64,000 nucleotides of DNA, taken from assembly GCA_965659415.1 (NCBI GenBank), contig CBFHVA010000005.1, positions 62,001 through 126,000 on the forward strand, read 5' to 3'. How positions within the stretch are numbered: position 1 is the first letter of the stretch; each line of letters starts with the position of its first letter. The position numbers and the translations under genes were made by a program. Source of the stretch: Phaeocystidibacter sp965659415. GTDB taxonomy: Bacteria; Bacteroidota; Bacteroidia; Flavobacteriales; Schleiferiaceae. Positions 43,487 through 51,903 of this stretch are shown here, piece by piece. Below the pieces are notes generated by a model that saw only the letters and a program-made list of their open reading frames with translations, was not told the origin of the DNA and did no database searches.

Positions 43487-43966
43487 TTAAGAAAGCAATC
43501 TTTGGCGAAGTAGGAATTCGAGCTGATCGTTCGCAATTTCCAATTTCTTTAATAGCTCTTTGTTTTCTCTTCTTAGGGCAAAGACTTCGAAAGCTGATTC
43601 GATGGCCGATTTCAGCTCGCCTTCGTTCCAAGGCTTGGTCAAATAGCGATATACCTGCCCTTTATTAATGCAATCAATCACCGCATTTATATCGGAGTAC
43701 CCCGTTAAAAGCATGCGCATAGGTTCTTTGTCGCGCTCTATCACCTTGATGAGAAATTCTATGCCCGTCATTTCTGGCATTCTTTGATCGGTGATGATCA
43801 CCTGAATGGGATTTTCCTCTAAAATTTTGAGCCCTTCTTCTCCTGAAATAGCAGTGTGGACTTTGAACGTTCGCCTAAACGCCGCTCGAAAAGAACGCAA
43901 GTTGTTCTCTTCATCATCCACGTATAAAACGGAGATTTTATCTTGAGTAATTTCAGTCATATGCAA
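43487..43966 (-). CDS. Response regulator, receiver domain with C-terminal coiled coil
   Basis: 159 residues. Receiver of the form seen in RpfG-type and hybrid proteins: acidic residues in VDDEENN, phospho-Asp60 in VIITDQRMPEMTG, the Thr/Ser in LLTGYSD and the Lys in YLTKPWNEGEL. The last 30 residues form a coiled coil (RRENKELLKKLEIANDQLEFL). It is about half identical by eye to the receiver of the hybrid kinase at 48077. Start MHMTEIT; the second Met is also possible. Operon with Rrf2, divergent from the ThiF-like operon. Confidence 0.9.
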   Translation of the reverse strand: MHMTEITQDKISVLYVDDEENNLRSFRAAFRRTFKVHTAISGEEGLKILEENPIQVIITDQRMPEMTGIEFLIKVIERDKEPMRMLLTGYSDINAVIDCINKGQVYRYLTKPWNEGELKSAIESAFEVFALRRENKELLKKLEIANDQLEFLLRQRLLS

Positions 43967-44028
43967 TAAGTCAGGTCTCGCAATTAAATTGCTATTGGGC
44001 TCTAAAATATTTATTAGATTTTAGATTC

Positions 44029-44058
44029 TTGCCACTTCGGTTGTTTAGATTACTTTTT
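44029..44058 (+). promoter_or_regulatory. Putative promoter of the ThiF/GNAT/kinase operon
   Basis: TTG (44029-44031), 19-base spacer and TACTTTTT (44051-44058), one base off TAnnTTTG. It is 43 bases before the ATG at 44102 in the 135-base divergent region. Confidence 0.5.
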
Positions 44059-44101
44059 TTGTGCGAAATTCCTACCGAACAATCCTAAATAATCAACTTC
44101 T

Positions 44102-45181
44102 ATGTCTGTCGGTACTCATCAGCCGCATACTAACCTACCTACCCATACTGTTGAAATTCACCCCGTAAACCCTGATTTGAATATTCCGGAAGGCCTTTTG
44201 AGCTATAGAGCTGAGGTAATTGACACCTTCAATAGTCAACTGAAAGAATGGATTAAAATTGGAGCACCAACCCGTCAATTTTCTGATGATGAGTTAAAAG
44301 ACGAGGTTCGAGCATATTTGAATGCCCCTGATGCATCATTGGGTAATTGGATTTACTACCCGTGGATGAATCAAGTGATACGTGTTCTTTGTGAAGATCA
44401 GTTTAAGACGGTTAGATCTTCGCGAAATCAGTTTAAGATTACTCCAGCTGAACAAGCTGAGTTGGCGAGTAAAACAGTTGGAGTTGTAGGACTCAGTGTG
44501 GGGCAGGCGGCAGCCGTAACCCTCGCCATGGAAGGTATTGGTGGTACATTGAGAATTGCCGACTTCGATACGTTAGATTTAAGCAATTTGAACAGACTCC
44601 GTGCTGGATTGCATCAGTTGGGTTTACCCAAGACCGTTATAGCTGCTCGGGAGATTGCTCAAATCGATCCTTACTTAAAGGTGGAAGTAATTCCCGAAGG
44701 TATTACACCGCAGAATGCACAAGCTTTTGCATCCGGACTCGATTTAATCGTGGAGGAGTGCGACTCGCTCCCTATAAAGGTGATACTTCGTAAATTAGCC
44801 GGGCCCATGAAAATTCCAGTGATCATGGATACAAGTGATCGAGGGATGGTTGATGTAGAAAGATTCGATTTAGAAAGTGATCGACCTGTATTTCATGGAA
44901 GAATTCAACCATGGGAAGGCAGGAATCCTGCAGATTTTACGGAAGAAGACAAACGAAATTTATTAATTGCACTCGTAGATTACGAGAAGGCCAGTGAAAG
45001 AGCGAAAATGTCGTTTGCAGAAATCGGCAAAAGCATTACTACTTGGCCGCAATTGGCATCTGCCGTTAGTTTAGGTGGAGCCATGATGGCCGATACGGCT
45101 AGAAGGATTCTCCTAGGACATGAGGTTGCTTCAGGCCGTTATTATGTTGACTTGGAAGAGCTGATCGGAAAGAATGAGTGA
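44102..45181 (+). CDS. ThiF/E1-like adenylating enzyme
   Basis: 359 residues. Residues 1-120 are an extra N-terminal region. From about 124 the E1-like Rossmann fold follows: TVGVVGLSVGQAAAVTLAMEGIG (the Gly-rich nucleotide loop 130-134), acidic end IADFDTLDLSNLNR (Asp156, Asn164, Arg165), LGLPKT (Lys177) and EECDSLPIKVILR (Asp221). These are the ATP-binding residues of the family. There are only two cysteines (97 and 220), so no zinc CxxC pairs and no clear thioester cysteine: adenylation without ubiquitin-like thioester transfer is more likely. First gene of a five-gene operon; it overlaps the GNAT-like gene by 8 bases. Substrate unknown. Confidence 0.85.
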   Translation: MSVGTHQPHTNLPTHTVEIHPVNPDLNIPEGLLSYRAEVIDTFNSQLKEWIKIGAPTRQFSDDELKDEVRAYLNAPDASLGNWIYYPWMNQVIRVLCEDQFKTVRSSRNQFKITPAEQAELASKTVGVVGLSVGQAAAVTLAMEGIGGTLRIADFDTLDLSNLNRLRAGLHQLGLPKTVIAAREIAQIDPYLKVEVIPEGITPQNAQAFASGLDLIVEECDSLPIKVILRKLAGPMKIPVIMDTSDRGMVDVERFDLESDRPVFHGRIQPWEGRNPADFTEEDKRNLLIALVDYEKASERAKMSFAEIGKSITTWPQLASAVSLGGAMMADTARRILLGHEVASGRYYVDLEELIGKNE

Positions 45182-45944
45182 TATTTTAAATCAACCAGAA
45201 GTACGCATACGAGCATTTAGGGCAGTAGATGATCCTGAGAGTTCGCAGCGATTCATTGATGGTCACCGCAAGGTTCTCGAAGTACACGGTGTGAAGAAAG
45301 TTACCTCAGCCAACCATGCTTGGGCCAAGAATCCTGCTGTTTTTGTGGTGATTGTAGAATCTCATGACAGAAAGAAAGTTTACGGGGGGGCTCGTGTTCA
45401 CGCAGCAGGGGGAACCCAGCAACTGCCAATTGAAGAAGCTACAGGATATCTCGATCCCAAAATTCACGATATGGTTCGCGAGCTTTCCATGGAAGGCACA
45501 GGCGAACTTTGTGGCTTGTGGAACAGCCTTGAAGTTGCCGGTTTAGGTGTGGGTAGTTTCTTCGCTACGCGAGCGGGTGCAGTGATTACCGAACAAATGG
45601 GAATAAAATCACTTTTCGCCTTGTGTGCGCCGTACACAGTGAGATGGGCGGAGCGAGTAGGGTGTAAAATACTCACTGAAGTGGGAAACCAAGGAACGTT
45701 CTATTATCCCAAACTCGACCTCCTTGCCACGGCTGTACTTCTTGAGAATACCTACACACTCGAACATGCACGAGGGAGTGAGCAAAAGAAGATTATGGAA
45801 TTGAGAAAGAATCTTCAGCAAGTCACAACCGAAGTTTCACCTGGACGTCGAATAGAAGTGGATGTGGAATATGATTTACTTCTCCCAAGTGTGGTAGATA
45901 ATGAGTTCAAAGATCCATTTTCAAACCGTGTATCTAATCCATAA
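45174..45944 (+). CDS. GNAT-fold acyltransferase-like protein
   Basis: 256 residues, cytosolic. The central region follows the GNAT pattern used by acyl-homoserine-lactone synthases and N-acyl-amino-acid synthases: KVYGGARVHAA (residues 69-78), ELCGLWNSLEVAGLGVGSFFATRAGAVITEQMG (111-143, the acyl-CoA binding loop), SLFALCAPYTVRWAERVGCK (146-165). C-terminal 70 residues are a separate domain or tail. I infer acyl transfer to an amine or other small molecule, perhaps one activated by the ThiF-like partner, but no substrate is known. Translationally coupled to the ThiF gene and 3 bases before the kinase gene. Confidence 0.6.
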   Translation: MSDILNQPEVRIRAFRAVDDPESSQRFIDGHRKVLEVHGVKKVTSANHAWAKNPAVFVVIVESHDRKKVYGGARVHAAGGTQQLPIEEATGYLDPKIHDMVRELSMEGTGELCGLWNSLEVAGLGVGSFFATRAGAVITEQMGIKSLFALCAPYTVRWAERVGCKILTEVGNQGTFYYPKLDLLATAVLLENTYTLEHARGSEQKKIMELRKNLQQVTTEVSPGRRIEVDVEYDLLLPSVVDNEFKDPFSNRVSNP

Positions 45945-45947
45945 CGG

Positions 45948-48071
45948 ATGAAGCAGTTAGTAGTTTGGATTAGTGCCTTCCTAATGCTCTCATGTGGGCT
46001 CTATGCGCAAGATTCACCTTTGGTGATCGAAGACGGTGAATCAGCTGAGTACTTGGGGTTGCATACTGGTTACTTTAGAGATACGACCAATGCCCTAAAA
46101 TTGACGGATGTGCAGTCAGAGGACTTTGTTCAAAGCGAAGTCCAAGTGCTCAATTTCAATAGAGATGCCGCGACTATCTGGCTGAGAATCCCCATAGTGA
46201 ACCAAAGTGATGCAGATGACTTTTTCGTTCAGCTAGAACATCCTCTGATAGATTCCATCGACGTATACTTGGATGGAGGTGATGCCCCTATTTACCGTAC
46301 CGGTGATCGATATATTTTCGCAGACCGCCCTGTAGAACATTCAACCTTTCTCTTTCCTATCAGTTTGAGCAAAGGGGACAGCCTTACATTGTATGTTCGG
46401 ATTCGAAGTGAAGTTCAGCTTTTCTTGCCGCTGAGAATCGGTTCAACTACAGCCATTGACCTCGACAACTCGAATAAGCAGGTCTTTTTGGGAATCTATA
46501 TTGGAGTCATCTTCGTGATGTTCTTCTATAACCTCTTCATCTTCATTACCACAAGAGACCGTAGTTACCTCGCTTACATTGCCTATATCCTTTTCATTGG
46601 TTTAACTCAGGTATCCTTAGAAGGACTGCCATATCAATACCTATATCCCAATAGCCCGGGATTCTTTAACGGAAGTATTGTTTTCTACTCGGCATTTGTT
46701 GGATTCTCGGCCATAGAGTTTGCTAAGATCTTTGTTCAGACCAAGCGCTTTACTCCTGACTTCCACAAAGGCCTTTACATTTTTCAGGCCCTTTATACCA
46801 TTGCCATAGTGGCCTATGTCACGGGCTTCACAGCGGTTAGCTATGTACTCGTAGATGTTTGCGCACTTACCATAAGCTTATATGCTATGGTGTTCTTGAT
46901 CATTATCGCGAGAAAAGGATACCGTCCGGCTAAGTTTTTCCTTATCGCCTGGAGCGTTTTCTTAGCTGGCTTGTTCGTATTTGCCCTGAAGAACTTTGGC
47001 GTAATCGAGTATAATTTCTGGACCAAGAGCATTCTTCAAATTGGAAGTGGTTTGGAAGTCATTTTACTTTCCATCGCCTTGGCTGACCGCATCAATACGC
47101 TCAAGAAAGAGAAAGAAGCTTCCCAAGAAGAGGCCCTCCGCGTATCCATAGAGAACGAGAGAATTGTTAAGGAACAAAACGAACTATTGGAGCAGATGGT
47201 GCGCGAACGCACACAGAAATTGGAGGATACGCTCACCAACTTAAAGGAAGCACAAAGTCAATTGGTAGATGCGGAAAAAATGGCATCATTGGGTCAGTTG
47301 ACGGCGGGTATAGCCCACGAAATCAACAATCCGGTGAACTTTATCTCTGCGAATATTGGTCCACTTCGAAGAGATATGGAGGACATCAAAGAATTGCTTG
47401 AGTGGTTGGAGAATAAGTTGAAGGAAAGCGAAAATGCCACCACCGTTGAAGAACTGGAGAAGTTTAAGGAAGAAATTGAGTTTGACTACATCATTGAGGA
47501 AGTAGACGACCTCTTACTGGGCATGCAAGATGGCACCGAGCGGACCGTCGAAATCATCAAAGGATTAAAGGTATTCTCTCGCGTAGATGAACAAGATATT
47601 AAGTTCGTTGACTTACACGAAGGACTTGACAGTACCATTATTCTTCTTAATAACAGTATCAAGGATATTATAGACCTAGAGAAGAATTATGCAGACCTTC
47701 CGAAGGTAGAGTGCTATGCGGGCAAGTTGAATCAGGTATTCATGAATATCATCAATAACGCCGCCCAAGCCATAAAAACAAACCCTGGTCAAGAGGGAAA
47801 AGGTAAGATTACTCTGACAACGGAAGCGCTGGATGATGACCATATTGCAATCCGAATTTCTGATAATGGGCCGGGTATGCCTGACCACGTGAAGAAGAAG
47901 ATTTTCGAACCATTCTTCACCACTAAACCTGTAGGCGAGGGAACAGGATTGGGACTTTCCATTGTGTATAATATTGTGAAAAGCCACAATGGATATATAG
48001 AAGTTGAATCAGAAGCTGGAAAAGGGACTACCTTTATTATTACCCTACCGGTTAGACATGAACAGGAATAA
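45948..48071 (+). CDS. 7TM-DISM sensor histidine kinase
   Basis: 707 residues. Signal peptide 1-20, an extracytoplasmic 7TMR-DISMED2 beta-sandwich (about 25-165), seven membrane helices (about 180-385), a coiled coil (390-440), then a HisKA-type H-box LGQLTAGIAHEINNPVNFISANIG with phospho-His457, a long insertion, and an HATPase with N-box MNIINNAAQAIKTN, DNGPGMP and GTGLGLSIVYNIV. The DISMED2 domain is thought to bind carbohydrates or other small ligands. It lies 3 bases after the GNAT gene and 5 bases before the hybrid kinase. Confidence 0.93.
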   Translation: MKQLVVWISAFLMLSCGLYAQDSPLVIEDGESAEYLGLHTGYFRDTTNALKLTDVQSEDFVQSEVQVLNFNRDAATIWLRIPIVNQSDADDFFVQLEHPLIDSIDVYLDGGDAPIYRTGDRYIFADRPVEHSTFLFPISLSKGDSLTLYVRIRSEVQLFLPLRIGSTTAIDLDNSNKQVFLGIYIGVIFVMFFYNLFIFITTRDRSYLAYIAYILFIGLTQVSLEGLPYQYLYPNSPGFFNGSIVFYSAFVGFSAIEFAKIFVQTKRFTPDFHKGLYIFQALYTIAIVAYVTGFTAVSYVLVDVCALTISLYAMVFLIIIARKGYRPAKFFLIAWSVFLAGLFVFALKNFGVIEYNFWTKSILQIGSGLEVILLSIALADRINTLKKEKEASQEEALRVSIENERIVKEQNELLEQMVRERTQKLEDTLTNLKEAQSQLVDAEKMASLGQLTAGIAHEINNPVNFISANIGPLRRDMEDIKELLEWLENKLKESENATTVEELEKFKEEIEFDYIIEEVDDLLLGMQDGTERTVEIIKGLKVFSRVDEQDIKFVDLHEGLDSTIILLNNSIKDIIDLEKNYADLPKVECYAGKLNQVFMNIINNAAQAIKTNPGQEGKGKITLTTEALDDDHIAIRISDNGPGMPDHVKKKIFEPFFTTKPVGEGTGLGLSIVYNIVKSHNGYIEVESEAGKGTTFIITLPVRHEQE

Positions 48072-48076
48072 AGGAA

Positions 48077-49168
48077 ATGGCTAAGAATAAACCTCGCATA
48101 CTGTACGTAGACGACGAGCAAAATAACTTAAACTCCTTCCGGGCGAATTTCCGCCGGGAATACGAGGTGCACACCGCCATCTCTTCTAAAGAAGGCATTG
48201 AAGTTCTTCAGAAAGAACCAATAGAGATTATTGTGGCCGACCAACGTATGCCCGAAATGACGGGTGTAGAGTTCTTCGAAAGCGTGGTTGATGACTACCC
48301 AGACTGCATCCGCATCCTGCTTACGGGTTATGCGGATATAGAGGCTGTGATTAACGCCATTAACAAAGGCCAGATTTACAAGTTCATTTCCAAGCCTTGG
48401 AATGAGGAAACACTTCGTGTTGCAATTAACAACGCAAAGGATATTTATGACGCTCGTAAAGAGCTCAAAGAAAAGAATCACTCGCTGCAGAAGGCGTATG
48501 ACGAACTAGATCGCTTTGTATATAGTGTATCCCACGATTTGCGTGCACCCCTCGTGAGTATTCAAGGTGTTATTTATTTGGCCAATCAAGAGGTAAAGGA
48601 CGAGAAGGCTCTCGAGTACTTTAAAATGACCAAGGAGATGGTGGATAAGCTTGATGAGTTCATTCACAACATCCTAGATTACTACAAATCGACGCATTCC
48701 GAGAGTATGCTTGAGGTAATCGACTTTGAGAAAATGCTTCGCGATATCGAAAATGAATATCGATATCATCCCGCAATGGAGAATACGAAGTTGACCTGGA
48801 AAGCGGATGATAAAGGTGCATTTGAATCCAATGAAGTCAAGGTTCGGATTATACTTAACAATCTGATATCCAATGCCGTAAAGTATCGAAAAGATCCTGA
48901 AATTGAGCATACAGTTGACGTGAATGTGCGGACAGAAGGAGATACCCTCTACATGAAGGTGGAGGACACGGGCTGTGGAATTGCAGCGGATAATCAAGAA
49001 AAGGTATTTCAGATGTTCTATCGGGACGCGAAAGGAAATACAGGTTCTGGTTTGGGATTGTATCTCGTGAAAGAAGCTGTGAGGCGTTTGGGTGGAATGA
49101 TAGAGGTTGAATCAACTGAAGGGCAAGGGACCACGATGAGTTTGGAATTGCCTTTAGTTCTCGAATAA
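48077..49168 (+). CDS. Receiver-histidine kinase hybrid
   Basis: 363 residues. Receiver first (1-120; VDDEQNN, phospho-Asp55 in IIVADQRMPEMTG, LLTGYAD, FISKPWNEETLR), coiled coil, then HisKA with YSVSHDLRAPLVSIQG (phospho-His153) and HATPase with ILNNLISNAVKYR, VEDTGCGIA and GSGLGLYLVKEAVR. Soluble. The receiver is a close relative of the one at 43487. It is probably the partner of the 7TM kinase: that kinase phosphorylates the receiver, which then controls its own kinase. Confidence 0.93.
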   Translation: MAKNKPRILYVDDEQNNLNSFRANFRREYEVHTAISSKEGIEVLQKEPIEIIVADQRMPEMTGVEFFESVVDDYPDCIRILLTGYADIEAVINAINKGQIYKFISKPWNEETLRVAINNAKDIYDARKELKEKNHSLQKAYDELDRFVYSVSHDLRAPLVSIQGVIYLANQEVKDEKALEYFKMTKEMVDKLDEFIHNILDYYKSTHSESMLEVIDFEKMLRDIENEYRYHPAMENTKLTWKADDKGAFESNEVKVRIILNNLISNAVKYRKDPEIEHTVDVNVRTEGDTLYMKVEDTGCGIAADNQEKVFQMFYRDAKGNTGSGLGLYLVKEAVRRLGGMIEVESTEGQGTTMSLELPLVLE

Positions 49169-49186
49169 ACGAAGCTAAGTCAGATC

Positions 49187-49603
49187 ATGAAAATAGGAGT
49201 TGCTTTAATTGATGACAATCTTATTGACCGTACCATATTGAAGAAGAACATGGAACTGTTCTATCCCGAGGTTCCTTACGTTAATTTCACTTCGGCTCGT
49301 GAAGCGCTAGAAGCAATTGAAAATGAGGAAATTGATGTAGATGGCATTCGATGGACCATCTTGCTGGATATCTACATGCCTGAAATGAATGGATTTCAGT
49401 TTGTAGATAAATTTGCTCGCTTCGAAACGGATATTACAGAGAAGTTCTGCATTATGATGTTTAGTTCAAGCATCGATAGCGGGGACATGGACAAGGTCCA
49501 AATGAGAGACTCGATCCATAAATTCCTGAGTAAACCGATCAACAAGAGCTTACTCAAACAGATTATAGACGACGTTACGGGTTATTTCAAGGAGCGAGCT
49601 TAG
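49187..49603 (+). CDS. Single-domain response regulator
   Basis: 138 residues, receiver only: LIDDNLID acidic pair, phospho-Asp61 in WTILLDIYMPEMNGFQ, Ser in MMFSSSID and Lys in FLSKPINKSLL. It carries no output domain, so it probably acts by protein contact or as a phosphate relay. Last gene of the operon, 18 bases after the hybrid kinase. The end overlaps the converging gene at 49587 by 17 bases. Confidence 0.93.
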   Translation: MKIGVALIDDNLIDRTILKKNMELFYPEVPYVNFTSAREALEAIENEEIDVDGIRWTILLDIYMPEMNGFQFVDKFARFETDITEKFCIMMFSSSIDSGDMDKVQMRDSIHKFLSKPINKSLLKQIIDDVTGYFKERA

Positions 49604-50270
49604 CTTGCAACCACATTTCACCTTGGTACACGTGGCCCTCTTCTGGGGGGGAATCAATGTTTTTCTTGTGAATCCAAACGCGAACAGGGGGAATTTTTAT
49701 TCCCTTAAACTCCATGTCGGCATACCAACCTAAGTGATAAAAGCTTTCGGCTTTTTCTATGTTCTTCAACGTGACTCCGTTGAAGATGCAGCTGGTATCG
49801 TCATCATTTCTTCCCTCAACGTTCTGCAAATGCGAAGAATGGTGATCTGAGGGTGCTATCCGGTAGACTAATCCAGATAGTCCCAGTTGCTTTTCACCAA
49901 GCTCACATTTGGCTTTTACATCCCATATATTCTTGCAAAAAGCACGAATGGACAGCTCATCATACTGAAGAGCTGCAGTGTGCTCGATTGAGGAGGCCGA
50001 CCATTCCTGAATACCCTGAAGTTGGAATGTGTAGAACTTGTTCGGTTCTATACAAGGATACGCGGTTAAGAGGCGGTTGTCCTGAATGAAAGAATGCAAT
50101 TCATTTTCACCATTCTTATTTACTAACCACTCGGTTCCATTTCGATCTTCCTTTAACTCACTTTCATCAATTTCCGTAAAAATGATGCTGGGAGTTTCAA
50201 TCATCCAATCATGACCAAACAGGGCCGACCAATGGTCGCTGTGAAGTGAAAGTAAGGGGGGCTCAGGCAT
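49587..50270 (-). CDS. Protein of unknown function, convergent with the signalling operon
   Basis: 227 residues, no signal peptide or membrane segment. Beta-rich, rich in Trp and His (SDHWSALFGHDW at the N-terminus), with the segment PPVRVWIHKKN near the end. No family recognised. Its last 17 bases overlap the receiver gene end to end. Confidence 0.65.
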   Translation of the reverse strand: MPEPPLLSLHSDHWSALFGHDWMIETPSIIFTEIDESELKEDRNGTEWLVNKNGENELHSFIQDNRLLTAYPCIEPNKFYTFQLQGIQEWSASSIEHTAALQYDELSIRAFCKNIWDVKAKCELGEKQLGLSGLVYRIAPSDHHSSHLQNVEGRNDDDTSCIFNGVTLKNIEKAESFYHLGWYADMEFKGIKIPPVRVWIHKKNIDSPPEEGHVYQGEMWLQAKLAP

Positions 50271-50418
50271 GGATCCCGGAAAGTTCGATTAGTTGGTATG
50301 GTTTGAAGTGGTGAATGTACAACTAATGTGTAGTTGACAAGTACTACAATTCCTTCGAAATCTGACAAAAGAAGTGTTCCTTCGAACATTTACCGGCTAT
50401 TTTAATCTTGAACTGGTT

Positions 50419-51183
50419 TTAATCATAAAGCTCATTGAGCAGTCCAGCTAAGCGAATTCCGGCTTGAAGAAGTCTTTCATTCATGGCCTCAATTTGCTCA
50501 TAGTTGTAGCGATAGCCCATTCTTTCTGTATCTCCTGTTTCATATACCGATTCACGCATGTTCACTGATTCCTGAAGCCATACTTCCATTGAAGAACTTT
50601 GCCATAGGGATATTTGATCTGGCGTGGTAATATCTATCCAGTCGGCGTATTCTGTGTAGGATAATTGAGTTCCATCTATCATCTCAGAATCCCAAACGCG
50701 ATGTAGGTTGCTTGACTTTCCAAACCACTTCACCTTCACATCATTTCCACCTCGATCTTCACCATTACCTACATGCAAGGGTTGATGTACATCGCCAACC
50801 AAATGGATCAAACTTTTCAGAGCTTCTTGTTCGGTCCATCCATCAAATTCACCAGATTGGATTTCTGCGATAATTCGAGTCATGGCTTTAAAAGCATCTC
50901 CTTCCTCGGGCGCGCCAATTTCATGATAGTGCTGACCATCTGGAACCGTAACATAATGCCAAGGTCGCATATGGTCGTAATCCCTATTGGATTTGATGAA
51001 GTCCATCCAAGTACTGGCCATTGCCGGAGTTTCCCGGTTCAGGATTTCAAGGACACGCTGTTGCGCGCTTGGAGTCATGTGTCGAAAGGCTATTTCACCA
51101 ACAATTCGGTGTCCTGTTTGTCCCCAACCGAAAGCAGTAGAGTAGGTAAGCAGAAAAACAAGGCCGTATAGGATCTTCTTCAT
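50419..51183 (-). CDS. S1/P1-family nuclease, exported
   Basis: 254 residues. Signal peptide 1-19, so the mature protein begins with Trp20 (WGQTGHRIVGEIA), whose backbone amine is the usual zinc ligand of the family. Further zinc ligands are in YDHMRPWHYV, SLIHLVGDVHQPLHVGNGEDRGGND and LHRVWDSEMID. Three zinc ions bound by these residues cleave single-stranded DNA and RNA and also 3'-phosphates. In the periplasm or outside it would scavenge nucleic acids for phosphate and nucleosides. Single-gene unit. Confidence 0.95.
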   Translation of the reverse strand: MKKILYGLVFLLTYSTAFGWGQTGHRIVGEIAFRHMTPSAQQRVLEILNRETPAMASTWMDFIKSNRDYDHMRPWHYVTVPDGQHYHEIGAPEEGDAFKAMTRIIAEIQSGEFDGWTEQEALKSLIHLVGDVHQPLHVGNGEDRGGNDVKVKWFGKSSNLHRVWDSEMIDGTQLSYTEYADWIDITTPDQISLWQSSSMEVWLQESVNMRESVYETGDTERMGYRYNYEQIEAMNERLLQAGIRLAGLLNELYD

Positions 51184-51343
51184 AAGGTTTGGATTATTTG
51201 ATGCACAAACTTCGAGAATTTGAGCATATGATAAAAATCATATTCGAGCATGACGAGCATCAGGCTTAAGCACTTTGGTATGCGGTAGCTTAGTAAGTGT
51301 AATTCAGTGTTTACCTCGAAAGGCACGTTGAAATACCTTAATT

Positions 51344-51880
51344 ATGATAAACAAAATCCTCCCTTTAATTATAGGTGTAGCACTTACATCAATTACTTCC
51401 GCACAAGATTTGTCATTCAGCAGCGCTTCCGAAGTTTTGGTTGAAGGAACCTCTAATGTGCATGATTGGTCTGCAGAAGTAGAACAAGTTACAGCGAGTG
51501 GCGACTGGAATGAATCACTGAGCAAACTGACTGTACATTTTGTAGTGGAGTCCATGGCGAGTGGCGACCGTTTGATGGACAAAAGAATTCACAGAACGCT
51601 CAATGCAGAGGAGCATCCAAATATCATTTTCAAAGCAATTGAATCCAGTCAGGATGGATCCAATTTGAGCCTTATTGGAGATTTGACCATTAATGGTCAG
51701 ACTAAAAGGGTGGTGGTGCAAGGCACGTTTGAAGAACTTGAGTCCGGAGATCTTGAAATCAAAGGTTCTCACGTGATTCTCTTCACCGATTATGGCATGG
51801 ATGCGCCAAGCTTCATGTTCGGTGCGATGAAAGTCGGTAACCAAGTGACCATCCGATTCAATGTAATTATAACCAAGTAA
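51344..51880 (+). CDS. Exported YceI-family protein
   Basis: 178 residues. Signal peptide 1-20 (cut after TSAQ). The YceI lipocalin-like barrel is recognised by EVLVEGTSNVHDWSAEVEQVTASG, HRTLNAEEHPNIIFK, LIGDLTINGQTKRVVVQGTFE and the closing ITFN-type strand. YceI binds polyisoprenoids or fatty amides in the periplasm. It is 23 bases before a porin-type gene, so an outer-membrane partnership is likely. Confidence 0.93.
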   Translation: MINKILPLIIGVALTSITSAQDLSFSSASEVLVEGTSNVHDWSAEVEQVTASGDWNESLSKLTVHFVVESMASGDRLMDKRIHRTLNAEEHPNIIFKAIESSQDGSNLSLIGDLTINGQTKRVVVQGTFEELESGDLEIKGSHVILFTDYGMDAPSFMFGAMKVGNQVTIRFNVIITK

Positions 51881-51903
51881 GTAATAACCTCAAATATTGT
51901 GTT

